64,000 bases of DNA. Origin: Streptomyces sp. Ru62 (GTDB lineage Bacteria > Actinomycetota > Actinomycetes > Streptomycetales > Streptomycetaceae). The notes under the pieces were generated by a model. It worked only from the letters and a program-made list of their open reading frames with translations, did not search any database and was not told the origin of the DNA. Shown in pieces: positions 50,423 to 59,121 of this stretch. Both the position numbers and the translations under genes were made by a program. The stretch spans positions 62,001-126,000 of the forward strand of contig NZ_PQSU01000027.1 of NCBI RefSeq assembly GCF_002920615.1, written 5' to 3'. Within the stretch, counting starts at the first letter, position 1; every line of letters starts with the position of its first letter.

Positions 50423-52138
50423 TCAGCGGGGGCCGGGACCGTCGCCGGACCGCACGGTGGGCAGGGCGAGGGAGACCGGGCCGGGGGCACCCGTGCTGCT
50501 CTTGCAGGAGTCGTGGCAGTCCTGCTCCAGGCTGCAGCACAGTGAGCAGACCGCGCCCCGGTGGAAGGGGCAGGCGGCCATGTCCGGCCGTTCGAAGCCG
50601 GTCGCGCAGACGGAACAGGTCAGGACGGCGGCCGAGGGCAGCCCGTCCGCGCCGAGCGGCGGCTCGGACAGGTCGTCGGTGCGGGCGAGGTAGTAGCGGC
50701 CCCGGGTGAGCACCGCGAACAGCGGTGAGAGCACCATGGCCAGGAACAGCGCGATGAACGGCGAGAACGCCTTGCCGTACGCGCCGAATGCCTCGAAGTA
50801 CGCGGCGATGGAGACCGCCGAGGCGATCAGCATCGAGCCGAAGCCGACCGGGTTGAAGTGGTACAGGTGCGCCCGCTTGAACTCGATGTACGACGGGCTC
50901 AGTCCGAGCGGCTTGTTGACGACCAGATCGGCGACGACCGCGCCGATCCAGGCGATGGCGACGTTGGAGTAGAAGCCGAGGACGGTGTTGAGGAAGCCGA
51001 AGACGCCACCCTCCATCAGCGCGAGCGCTATGCCGACGTTGAGGAAGATGTAGACGACGCGGCCCGGATGACGGTGTGTCAGCCGCGAGAAGAAGTTCGA
51101 CCAGGACAGGGAACCGGAGTACGCGTTCGTCGAGTTGATCTTCACTTGGGAGAGGATGACGAAGAAGGTGGCCAGGCCCAGGGCGACCGGCGCGGCGAAC
51201 GTCCCGAACCCGTGGACGTACTGCTGGATCGGCTCGTTCGCCTTGCCCAGTCCCACGCTGCCGGCGATGTAGAAGGCCAGGAAGGCGCCGCCGATCTGCT
51301 TCAGCGCCCCGAGGACCACCCAGCCGGGGCCGGCGCCGAGCACCGCGGCCCACCAACGCCTGCCGTTCTCCGGGGTCTTGTCGGGCATGAAGCGCAGATA
51401 GTCGACCTGCTCCCCGATCTGCGCGATGAGCGACAGCGCGACGCCCGCGCCCGCCCCGACACCGAGCATGCTGATCGTCGAGCCGGTGGGCGAGTCGCCC
51501 GCGAAGTGCGTGAACTCCGAGAACTTTCCGGGCTCCTGGATCGCGATGGACACGAACGGGGCCACCATCAGCACCAGCCAGACCGGCTGCGTCCACACCT
51601 GCATCTTCGACAGGGCGGTCATGCCGTGGACGACGAGCGGCAGGATGACGAGGGAACACAGGACGTAGCCGACGGCGAGCGGGATGTGCAGGCCCAGTTC
51701 CAGCGCCTGCGCCATGATGGAGCCTTCGAGGGCGAAGAAGATGAAGGTGAAGCTCGCGTAGATCACCGAGGTGAGGGTCGAGCCGAGGTACCCGAAGCCC
51801 GCGCCCCGGGTCAGCAGGTCCATGTCGATGGAGTACTTCGCCGAGTAGTACGAGATCGGGATGCCGGTGAGGAAGATGACCACCGCGGCGGTCAGGATCG
51901 CCACCAGGGCGCTGGTGAAGCCGTGCGAGACGGCGATCGAGCCGCCGATGGCGAAGTCCGCGAGGTAGGCGATACCGCCGAGGGCCGTGGTGGCGACGAC
52001 GTACGGCGACCAGCGACGGAAGGACTTGGGCGCGTACCGCAGCGAGTAGTCCTCCAGCGTGTCGTTCTGCGTCCAGCCGTTGTACGTACGACCGCCGGGC
52101 GGGGCCGGTGGCGCTTGGGTGTCGACGATCTCCGTCAC
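50423..52138 (-). CDS. NCS1 family permease with cysteine-rich C-terminal domain
   Basis: 571 aa. Twelve helices of the NCS1 nucleobase transporter fold occupy about 45-490. The cytoplasmic tail then carries eight cysteines at 508, 511, 523, 531, 534, 535, 541 and 545 plus H526 and H542, in the pattern C-x2-C-x11-C-x7-C-x2-C-C-x5-C-x3-C, which looks like a zinc-binding module. Start GTG 52138 follows GGGGAG; upstream in-frame sequence is not conserved-looking. The substrate is likely a nucleobase or related heterocycle. The tail may sense metal or bind a partner. Confidence 0.85.
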   Translation of the reverse strand: MTEIVDTQAPPAPPGGRTYNGWTQNDTLEDYSLRYAPKSFRRWSPYVVATTALGGIAYLADFAIGGSIAVSHGFTSALVAILTAAVVIFLTGIPISYYSAKYSIDMDLLTRGAGFGYLGSTLTSVIYASFTFIFFALEGSIMAQALELGLHIPLAVGYVLCSLVILPLVVHGMTALSKMQVWTQPVWLVLMVAPFVSIAIQEPGKFSEFTHFAGDSPTGSTISMLGVGAGAGVALSLIAQIGEQVDYLRFMPDKTPENGRRWWAAVLGAGPGWVVLGALKQIGGAFLAFYIAGSVGLGKANEPIQQYVHGFGTFAAPVALGLATFFVILSQVKINSTNAYSGSLSWSNFFSRLTHRHPGRVVYIFLNVGIALALMEGGVFGFLNTVLGFYSNVAIAWIGAVVADLVVNKPLGLSPSYIEFKRAHLYHFNPVGFGSMLIASAVSIAAYFEAFGAYGKAFSPFIALFLAMVLSPLFAVLTRGRYYLARTDDLSEPPLGADGLPSAAVLTCSVCATGFERPDMAACPFHRGAVCSLCCSLEQDCHDSCKSSTGAPGPVSLALPTVRSGDGPGPR

Positions 52139-52589
52139 GGCACTCCCCTTTGCCTGCCTGCGCCCGGACGGCCCGGGGCAGTGCAGGAAGGTTCGTGCCG
52201 CGGTATTGCCCGGCTGTTTCGCGGCCTTTACAACACGGCGACCTGGCGAGAGGTGACATCCGTCACAGCGGAGTCGGCGACTAAGCGGGCCGGATAGTAG
52301 GTGCGGCTCCCACGACATATGGGATTTGTCCGGCTTGCCGTAGCCGTGCGCGGCGGCTCGAACGGTGGCACGCGTACCGCCCGGCACCTCGTCCCATCAC
52401 CCGACCCGGGCGCGGATCTGACGGTCCGGCAGCGTTGCGCAAACGTCGCTGTCGCGAAGTCGGCATCTCTCGGCCCGTCTGACAAGGGTCGCGCGGCTCT
52501 ACGGGGCGCGGTAGTAGAAGCACCCTTTGCACTCGGTGTGAAGCCGTCTTGAGAATGAGCCCTCCGCGATCACCGAGTGAGGTTGACGT
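52139..52589. promoter_or_regulatory. 451-bp divergent promoter region with a Crp-like site
   Basis: Between the NCS1 permease and the CAP-domain gene. GTGACATCCGTCAC (52253-52266) fits the Streptomyces Crp consensus GTG-N6-GNCAC and lies 115 bp upstream of the permease start. I see no gene and no other clear element. Confidence 0.45.
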
Positions 52590-53441
52590 ATGGGCCAGCA
52601 CCGCAAGACGAAGCACTACCGGCGAATAGTCGTCACCGCCGCCGCCATCGGCGCCGTGGGCGTGCCATCCGTCGCCCTGGCCTGTTCCGAGTGGCCGTAC
52701 GGCACGGACGACCCGGCGCAGACCACCGCGACGAGCGCACCCGTGGGACAGTGGCAGTACACGCCCAGAGATCACGACAGCAACGCTTACGCCACCGGAG
52801 CGCCGCTGACCGTCGTGCCGGAGACCAGTGTGCCGCCCGCGCCCCGGGCCACGACGCGTCCGACGACCCGGCCGAGCGGCACGCCTTGGCACGCCGAGAA
52901 GAACGCGCCTTCCCACAGGAAGAAGGCCCTGGCCCACAAGGCCCGGCAGACCGCCGCTCCCAGCACCCCCCAGACCGCCGCCCCCGCCGCGCCGAGCAGC
53001 CCGGCGCCCGCCACTTCCGCGGCCCCCGCCGCGCCCAGCAGCCCGGCGCCCACCGCCACGGCGTCCGGGGTCACCGCCGACATCGTGCGGCTCGTGAACG
53101 CCGAGCGTGCCAAGGCCGGTTGCCAGCCCCTGACCCTCAACGCGACGCTGACCAAGGCCGCGCAGGCCCACAGCGACGACATGGCGGCGCACCAGAACAT
53201 GTCGCACACCGGATCCGATGGCTCGTCCCCGGGCGACCGCATCACGCGGGCCGGCTACACCTGGAGCAGCTACGGCGAGAACGTCGCCTACGGCTACAGC
53301 ACGGCGGACCAGGTCATGGCGGGCTGGATGTCCAGCCCCGGCCACCGGGCCAACATCCTCAACTGCGGCTTCAAGGAGATCGGCGTCGGCCTCGCGCAGC
53401 CCGGCAGCTACTGGACGCAGGACTTCGGCACGTCCCGCTGA
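52590..53441 (+). CDS. Secreted CAP (SCP/PR1-like) domain protein
   Basis: 283 aa. Signal peptide (first 31 residues), Pro/Ala/Thr-rich linker to about 160 with repeated A-P-A-A-P-S-S-P-A-P, then the CAP domain (about 160-283): I-V-R-L-V-N-A-E-R, H-S-D-D-M-A-A, H-T-G-S, Y-G-E-N-V-A-Y-G and S-P-G-H-R-A-N-I-L-N-C. The His and Glu residues of the CAP cavity are present. Secreted bacterial CAP proteins have no settled activity. The gene converges on an ECF sigma gene that ends in a very similar CAP domain. Confidence 0.9.
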   Translation: MGQHRKTKHYRRIVVTAAAIGAVGVPSVALACSEWPYGTDDPAQTTATSAPVGQWQYTPRDHDSNAYATGAPLTVVPETSVPPAPRATTRPTTRPSGTPWHAEKNAPSHRKKALAHKARQTAAPSTPQTAAPAAPSSPAPATSAAPAAPSSPAPTATASGVTADIVRLVNAERAKAGCQPLTLNATLTKAAQAHSDDMAAHQNMSHTGSDGSSPGDRITRAGYTWSSYGENVAYGYSTADQVMAGWMSSPGHRANILNCGFKEIGVGLAQPGSYWTQDFGTSR

Positions 53442-53571
53442 GCGTCGGCCCGCGGAGTCGGCCCGCTGGGCGTCGGCGGGCGGCGCGTCGGCCCGGCCGG
53501 GGCCCACGGGTTCGTCAGTCCGCCGATGCCCGTGGCCGCGCCGAGGGTGATGCCGCCCGCGGTGCGACCGT

Positions 53572-53601
53572 GAGGGCGCCTGGTCCTGGCCGGGCGCCCT
53601 C
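53572..53601 (-). terminator. Terminator after the sigma-CAP gene
   Basis: GAGGGCGCC (53572-53580) pairs with GGCGCCCTC (53593-53601), 12-nt loop, 42 nt beyond the stop. Confidence 0.65.
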
Positions 53602-53642
53602 GGGCACAGCCCGCCGGGCAGTTTCCCCCACCCCTGACCGGG

Positions 53643-55370
53643 TCAGAGCTTGGCGCCGAATGCCTGGGTCCACCAGGGGCCGCCCGAGCCGTCGTGGACG
53701 CCCACGCCGATGTTCTTGAACGCGCAGTTGAGGATGTTGGCGCGGTGGCCCGGGCTGTTCATCCAGGAGTCCATCACCGCCTGCGGGGTCTGCTGGCCCT
53801 TCGCGATGTTCTCGCCGTACGTGGACCAGCGGTAGCCCGCCGCGGTGATGCGCTCGCCGGGGCCGGCGCCGTCCGGGTCGATGTGGTCGAAGTAGCCGCG
53901 GGCGGCCATGTCGTCGGAGTGGCCCTGGGCGGCCTTGTCCAGTTGGGGGTCCTCGGTGACCGGGCCGCATCCGGCGGCCGCGCGCTCCTTGTTCACCAGC
54001 GCGACCACCTGGGCCACCGTGCCGGTGGGCGCCGGCTGCGCCTGCGGGGCACTGGAGACGCGCGGAGTGGTGGGCTCGGCCGGCTCGGCCCGGGGAGTGG
54101 TGCTCTCGCGCGCGGGGCGAGGGCTCTTGGAGGCGCTCGGCTTCTTCTTCGTGCGGGACGGGGACGGGGACGCCGAGAGCGACGAGGAGGTGGCGACGGC
54201 GCTGGGTTCCGCCAGGTCGACGACGGGGGCACCGGCGGTCCGCGCGGCGGTCGCCTCCCTGGTGTCCGCCGGCCGGGAGTCGGTGCCGGAGTACCAGAGA
54301 CCGCCGCCGGCCACACAGGCCGCCACCACGGCGCCCCCGACGGCCCGGCGCCGGACCCGCCGCCGTCGCCGCCGCGCCTCGCCGCGCCCGCTCGTACGAC
54401 GACGGGAGGCCGCCCGGACTCCGACGGGGGCGGGGTCGCTGCGGTCGACGCCTGGTCCGGTGCTGCCGGCGTCCGACCCGGCGGTGCCGTGACCCGGCCC
54501 GTCGGCAACCGTGTCGGGGCCCGGGGCCAGGTGGGTCAGCTGAGGGGCGGCGGCTTCGGTGGTCGCGGTCAGGGTGGCCGTCGCCGAGCGCGTCGTCGCG
54601 AGGAGCGCCGACGACACCGAGACCAGTGCCAGTCCGGCCAGCAGCCCCTCCGCCGGCAGCAGGCCGCTCCACAGGCCGCCGCAGCGCGGGCACTCGCGGG
54701 CGTGCCGGGCTATTCGCTTGCGCCACAGGGCGGAGGGCAGGCCGTCCCAGGAAGCCAGCACGGCCCGCAGCTCCTCGCAGGCGGGCCGCGTGTCCAGCGC
54801 CCGTACCACCACCCGGGCCGCCTCCAGCCGCGCCTTCATCCGCTGCACCCGTACCGCCGTGTGCTGCGGCGACACCCCGAGGGCCGCGGCGACCTCCGCC
54901 CGGGTCAGCTCGCCGGCGCACTCCAGCCACCACAGCGAGAGCACCTCCCGGTCGTCCGGCTCCAGCCAGCGCGTGGCGCGCGCGGTCTCCTGGCGCTGGC
55001 CGGAGAGCTGGAGCCGGACGATGGTCAGGTCGACGAAGTCGGCGCCGGGGTCGGCGACGTCGCCGCGCTCCTCCACGGCGTCCGGGGCGAGTCGGCGGTC
55101 CTGCCAGTGCGCCCGGACCCGGTTCATCGCGATGGCCACGAGCCAGGAGCGGAAGCTCTCCGGGGTCCGCAGGTCGCCGAGCGAGCCGAGGGCCCGGAGC
55201 ATGGTCTCCTGGACCACGTCGTCGACGTCGACCGAACCGTTCAGGGCCCGCCCCACGATGTTGTACACCAGCGGGAGGTAGGCGCTGACCAGGGCGTCCT
55301 GGGCCGCCGGGTCTCCCGCTCTGGCGGCGTTCACCAGTGCCGCCGGATCCACCGTGTGCTGTGTCCTCAT
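53643..55370 (-). CDS. ECF sigma factor fused to a zinc motif, membrane helix and extracellular CAP domain
   Basis: 575 aa. Sigma region 2 about 29-93 (D-V-D-D-V-V-Q-E-T-M, F-R-S-W-L-V-A-I-A), sigma region 4 about 135-192 (E-L-T-R-A-E-V-A-A-A-L-G-V-S). Then a zinc-binding anti-sigma-like motif H223-x3-C227-x2-C230 with C198 upstream, a hydrophobic stretch 240-258, a poly-Arg segment 332-342, a membrane helix 343-361, a Ser/Pro/Lys linker, and a CAP domain 450-575 with S-P-G-H-R-A-N-I-L-N-C. The basic cluster before the helix predicts sigma inside and CAP outside. Such a sigma would have to be released by proteolysis or act at the membrane. ATG 55370. Confidence 0.9.
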   Translation of the reverse strand: MRTQHTVDPAALVNAARAGDPAAQDALVSAYLPLVYNIVGRALNGSVDVDDVVQETMLRALGSLGDLRTPESFRSWLVAIAMNRVRAHWQDRRLAPDAVEERGDVADPGADFVDLTIVRLQLSGQRQETARATRWLEPDDREVLSLWWLECAGELTRAEVAAALGVSPQHTAVRVQRMKARLEAARVVVRALDTRPACEELRAVLASWDGLPSALWRKRIARHARECPRCGGLWSGLLPAEGLLAGLALVSVSSALLATTRSATATLTATTEAAAPQLTHLAPGPDTVADGPGHGTAGSDAGSTGPGVDRSDPAPVGVRAASRRRTSGRGEARRRRRRVRRRAVGGAVVAACVAGGGLWYSGTDSRPADTREATAARTAGAPVVDLAEPSAVATSSSLSASPSPSRTKKKPSASKSPRPARESTTPRAEPAEPTTPRVSSAPQAQPAPTGTVAQVVALVNKERAAAGCGPVTEDPQLDKAAQGHSDDMAARGYFDHIDPDGAGPGERITAAGYRWSTYGENIAKGQQTPQAVMDSWMNSPGHRANILNCAFKNIGVGVHDGSGGPWWTQAFGAKL

Positions 55371-55537
55371 CAGAGCTTCCCTGTCCTCGACGCCGAACGA
55401 TGCTGTCCGTTACCTGGGAGACCGCTCGGTGCGGTGCCGATAACAGTTCTTCGGAAAATCGTTCGACGGGAGACTCACAGGAGCGGCGCGGCGGCCGCAA
55501 GGGAGGAGATCACACGGCGGTGGACGCCCGGCCCGGT

Positions 55538-55936
55538 TCAGGCGTCCTGATCGCCGGTCAGCTCGTTCGCCCGGTCGACCTCGGCCATGTGCTCCTCGGC
55601 CCAGTTCCGGACGGCCGCGAGAACGGTTTCGAGGGACAGGCCGAGCTCGGTGAGGCGGTAGTGCACGGCGGGCGGCACGGTGGCTTCCACCCGGCGCGCG
55701 ACCAGGCCGTCCCGCACCAGGTTCCGCAGGGTCACCGACAGCATCTTCTGGGAGACGCCGGGCATCCGGCGCAGCAGCTCGGCGAAGCGGACCTCCCCGG
55801 GGGCCGCCTCCGCCAGCACCTTCACCACCATCGAGGTCCATTTCGTACCGATCCGGTCGAGCAGCCGACGGGTCGGGCACGCGGGGTCGAACAGGTCGCC
55901 GCGCGGGGCGTTCACGCCCTTGGCCTGGGAGGTCAC
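55538..55936 (-). CDS. HxlR family transcriptional regulator
   Basis: 132 aa. Winged helix with the HxlR hallmarks: C20 in D-P-A-C-P-T-R, I-G-T-K-W-T-S-M-V-V, F-A-E-L-L-R-R-M-P-G-V-S-Q-K-M-L and wing R-R-V-E-A-T-V-P-P-A-V-H-Y. The N-terminal Cys is the redox or electrophile sensor in many members. GTG 55936. Divergent from an epoxide-hydrolase-like gene, the probable target. Confidence 0.92.
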   Translation of the reverse strand: MTSQAKGVNAPRGDLFDPACPTRRLLDRIGTKWTSMVVKVLAEAAPGEVRFAELLRRMPGVSQKMLSVTLRNLVRDGLVARRVEATVPPAVHYRLTELGLSLETVLAAVRNWAEEHMAEVDRANELTGDQDA

Positions 55937-56033
55937 CTGAAGCTCACCATCTGACGGGAAAGTGCGGTCTGGTGGGACCCAGGCTAGTTACCTACCGTTC
56001 CCTTGTCACCATTCGTTACTCAAGGGGTCGTGC

Positions 56034-56960
56034 ATGGCTGTCTCCCCCGTCCCCGGCGTGCGGCTGCGCCGGGTCACCGTCAACGGCGTCGGACTGAGCG
56101 TCGCCACGGCCGGTCAGGGGCCGGCCGTCCTGCTGCTGCACGGGTTCCCACACACCTGGCGGCTGTGGACCGAGGTGATCGGCCCCCTGGCCACCCGCTA
56201 CCGGGTGATCGCGCCGGACCTGCGGGGTTTCGGCGACAGCGACCGGCCGACGGGCGGTTACGACGCCGGGAGCCTCGCCGCCGACGCCGCGGGCCTGTTG
56301 GAGGCACTCGACGCCGGTCCGGCCGCCGTGGTCGGCGTCGACCTGGGCACCCCGCCCGCCTTCCTGCTGGCCATGCGGCGGCCCGGACTGGTACGGCGGC
56401 TGGTGCTGATGGAGTCGGTGCTCGGCGACCTCCCGGGCGCCGAGGATTTCCTCGCCGGCGGCCCGCCGTGGTGGTTCGGCTTCCATGCGGAACCCGGCCT
56501 GGCGGAGACCGTGCTCGCCGGCCGCGAGGAGGCGTACATCGGCTGGTTCCTGGACCGCGGCACGCTCGGCCGGGGCGTGCGGCCGGACGTCCGCGCCGAG
56601 TTCGTCCGCGCGTACACCGGGACCGGGGCGCTGCGCTCCGCCTTCGGCGCGTACCGGGCCCTGCCCACGGGCGCGCGGCAGATCCGGGAGGCCGTGGCCG
56701 GTGCCCGCCTCACCGTGCCCGCGCTGACGATCGGCGCCCACCCGGTGGGCCGGGCACTGGAGCACCAACTGCGGCCGTACGCCGACCGGTTGACGGGACA
56801 CGTGATTCCGGACTGCGGCCACATCATCCCGCTGGACCGCCCGGACGCGCTGCTGCGCCTGGTGGAACCGTTCCTCGACGCGGACGAAGGGCCGTGCGGC
56901 CGGCGAGCGGACGGCAGCGCACTCAGGACGGGCGCGTCGCCGACACCGCCGTCACCGTGA
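56034..56960 (+). CDS. Alpha/beta hydrolase, epoxide hydrolase-like
   Basis: 308 aa. Oxyanion motif H-G-F-P-H-T at 36-41, nucleophile D103 in G-V-D-L-G-T (an aspartate, as in epoxide hydrolases and dehalogenases, not serine), and the catalytic His in P-D-C-G-H-I-I-P. ATG 56034 follows AAGGGG. Probably detoxifies an electrophile in response to the divergent HxlR regulator. The last 38 bp overlap the convergent DUF4232 gene. Confidence 0.87.
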   Translation: MAVSPVPGVRLRRVTVNGVGLSVATAGQGPAVLLLHGFPHTWRLWTEVIGPLATRYRVIAPDLRGFGDSDRPTGGYDAGSLAADAAGLLEALDAGPAAVVGVDLGTPPAFLLAMRRPGLVRRLVLMESVLGDLPGAEDFLAGGPPWWFGFHAEPGLAETVLAGREEAYIGWFLDRGTLGRGVRPDVRAEFVRAYTGTGALRSAFGAYRALPTGARQIREAVAGARLTVPALTIGAHPVGRALEHQLRPYADRLTGHVIPDCGHIIPLDRPDALLRLVEPFLDADEGPCGRRADGSALRTGASPTPPSP

Positions 56961-57504
56961 CCTTGTTGTCGCACTCGGTGATCTCCCCTGCCAGCAGGGC
57001 GACTTGATGGATCCCCGCGCCGGGCAGGCCGACCACCAGGGTCGGGAACATGGAGGGCGTGGCGCCGGAGACGCAGTACCCGTCCGCCCCGCCGTGCACC
57101 TGGACGAAGGTCAGCTTCACCCATGCGCTGCCGCCCGGGGCGACCCGCACCGGGGCCGCCCTGCCCTCGCGGATCACTTTCAGCGGGAGGTTGCGCTCCG
57201 GGGAGCCGTTGCCGGCCACGGCCACCGTCGGGTGGCCCCGCACCACGCACGTGCGCGCGGAGACGTTGGTGAACTGGACGATCGCCGCCCCGGTGCCCGT
57301 GCCCCGGGGCCGGTGGGCGGCCTGGTACGCCGTCGCCTCCAGCGCCTCCGGTGTGCAGGCCCGCGCCCTGGAAGCGGGGGCCGTGCCGGCCGGGGCCGCC
57401 TCCGCCGAGGCGGCGCTCGCCGTCTGGGCGGCGGCCGGCGACATGGTCGCGGCGATGGCGGTCAGAGCCGCCGCGGTGACGCGGATGCTGTGTCGGTCGC
57501 GCAT
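56923..57504 (-). CDS. Secreted DUF4232 domain protein
   Basis: 193 aa. Signal peptide of about 33 residues ending A-Q-T-A-S-A-A, then an immunoglobulin-like beta-sandwich with conserved cysteines (R-A-C-T-P-E, R-T-C-V-V-R-G, G-Y-C-V-S-G, T-E-C-D-N) and F-T-N-V-S. This is the DUF4232 pattern common in Streptomyces secreted and lipoproteins; no biochemical role is known. ATG 57504; four 19-bp repeats begin 21 bp upstream. Confidence 0.86.
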   Translation of the reverse strand: MRDRHSIRVTAAALTAIAATMSPAAAQTASAASAEAAPAGTAPASRARACTPEALEATAYQAAHRPRGTGTGAAIVQFTNVSARTCVVRGHPTVAVAGNGSPERNLPLKVIREGRAAPVRVAPGGSAWVKLTFVQVHGGADGYCVSGATPSMFPTLVVGLPGAGIHQVALLAGEITECDNKVTVTAVSATRPS

Positions 57505-57926
57505 GGGATTCCCCCGGTAGTCCGCGGTACGTGGTCGGGGTGCCGGTACGTCGTCGGGGAGCCGGTACGTGGTCGGTGCGCCAGTACGTGGTCAAGGCGT
57601 TCGCCGCGGCAGCGGTGCCCATCGGCACGGACACGGCGCCGGTGCTCACCGGCAGGGACCGGGCGCCGCGACACCGGGTTCCCCGGCGCGTCCGCTGTGA
57701 CACATGTGGCGCAGGTGCACGAAGGGGAGACGGTGTACGAGGAGTCAGGAAGATAGCCGAGAGACGGGGAGGTACAGGGAGAACGGACGAGGTACACGGA
57801 GGGGACCGGTGCCGGATGGCGTGGGCGGTCGCGCGACCGGCCGCGGCGGCGTGGCGTGCGCCGGCCGGCGCGGTCCGCGGCGAGGATGGCGCCCGGTACG
57901 AACCGGCTGGGAGGCGGTGTGCGGAT
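57505..57926. promoter_or_regulatory. 422-bp divergent region with four tandem 19-bp repeats
   Basis: Four head-to-tail copies of CGGTACGTGGTCGGGGTGC (57525-57543, 57544-57562, 57563-57581, 57582-57600) with few changes; TACGT is invariant. They lie directly upstream of the DUF4232 gene and could be iterated regulator sites. The rest, towards the NAD kinase gene, has an AG-rich stretch (57740-57805) but no convincing promoter. Confidence 0.75.
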
Positions 57927-59000
57927 ATGACGGTGAACCGTGTCGGCCTGGTCGTGCACGGCGGGCGCGCCGAGGCGGCGACCGCCGCGCGGGCCGTACG
58001 CGCGTGGTGCGACGAGCACGCGGTGGGATGTGCGGACATCGACGTGTGGCAGGAGGGCGCGCGGCACAACGCCCGCGAGGAGGTCGAGAGCGCGGGTGAT
58101 CCGGACCTGATCGTCACCCTGGGCGGCGACGGCACGTTCCTGCGCGGTGCGCGGCTCGCGGCCGAGAACGACGCCCTGGTGCTCGGTGTCGACCTCGGCC
58201 GGGTCGGCTTCCTCACGGAGGTCCCCGCCACGGCGGTGCGGGACGCGCTGGACGCCGTACGGGAGGAGCGGATCAACATCGAGAGCCGGATGCTCCTCAC
58301 CATGCGGGCGTCGTGCCGGCTGGAGGTGCCCGCGCAGATGGAGACGCTGCTGCGGTACGGGCGGGGCCCGCTGCTGCCCCCGCCGCAGGTGCGCGGGGAG
58401 TGCGAGGCGGGCAACGACTGGGGTGTCGCCCTGAACGTCACCGCGCTGAACGACGTGGTCCTGGAGAAGCTGGCCCGGGACCGGCAGGTGTCGGTCGGGG
58501 TGTATCTGGCGGGCCGGCTGCTCGCCTCCTACTCGGCCGACGCCCTGCTGGTGGCGACGCCCACCGGGTCCACGGCGTACAGCTTCGCCGCGGGCGGTCC
58601 GGTGGTCTCGCCGCGCGCGGACGCCCTGGTGTTCACACCGGTCGCGCCGCACATGGTGTTCAACCGCTCGGTGGTCGCCGCACCGGACGAGCCCATCGCG
58701 CTGCGGGTGCTGGAACGCTCGGGCCAGGCCGCGGTCAGCATCGACGGCCAGTTGCGCGGGGTGCTGAGCCCCGGCGACTGGATCGGCGTGTACGCCGCCC
58801 CGCGCCGGCTCAAGGCGGTCCGGCTCGGTCCGACGGACTTCTACGGCCGGCTGCGCCAGCGCATGAACCTCACCGACGCGCCGGCCGCGCTCGCCGACGG
58901 GACGGCCGCTCCGCTGTGGCCGGTGACGAGTCCACGGCCGGGCGATCTGGCCCATCTGGCCCTGCCTCAGGCTCCCGCCGACGCTCCCCGGCTGTCGTGA
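57927..59000 (+). CDS. NAD kinase-like protein (ATP-NAD kinase paralogue)
   Basis: 357 aa, longer than usual NadK (about 300). The phosphate-binding G-G-D-G-T (66-70) in V-T-L-G-G-D-G-T-F-L, G-F-L-T-E-V and T-P-T-G-S-T-A-Y-S-F-A-A-G-G-P are intact, so it should phosphorylate NAD to NADP. A Pro/Gly/Cys-containing insertion (about 125-155) and a roughly 45-residue C-terminal extension are unusual. No recN, which often neighbours nadK, is nearby. ATG 57927; an in-frame ATG at 57817 is possible but adds low-complexity sequence. Confidence 0.85.
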   Translation: MTVNRVGLVVHGGRAEAATAARAVRAWCDEHAVGCADIDVWQEGARHNAREEVESAGDPDLIVTLGGDGTFLRGARLAAENDALVLGVDLGRVGFLTEVPATAVRDALDAVREERINIESRMLLTMRASCRLEVPAQMETLLRYGRGPLLPPPQVRGECEAGNDWGVALNVTALNDVVLEKLARDRQVSVGVYLAGRLLASYSADALLVATPTGSTAYSFAAGGPVVSPRADALVFTPVAPHMVFNRSVVAAPDEPIALRVLERSGQAAVSIDGQLRGVLSPGDWIGVYAAPRRLKAVRLGPTDFYGRLRQRMNLTDAPAALADGTAAPLWPVTSPRPGDLAHLALPQAPADAPRLS

Positions 59001-59121
59001 GGACATGACCCGGACGGATGGCCGTTCGCACCACGAGGTGCTGCGGCGCGGCCCATGTGCCCCGTGGTCGTATATTCCGTAGCGTAGGCGTGGGCAAGCC
59101 CACCGGAATGAGGAGTCTTTG

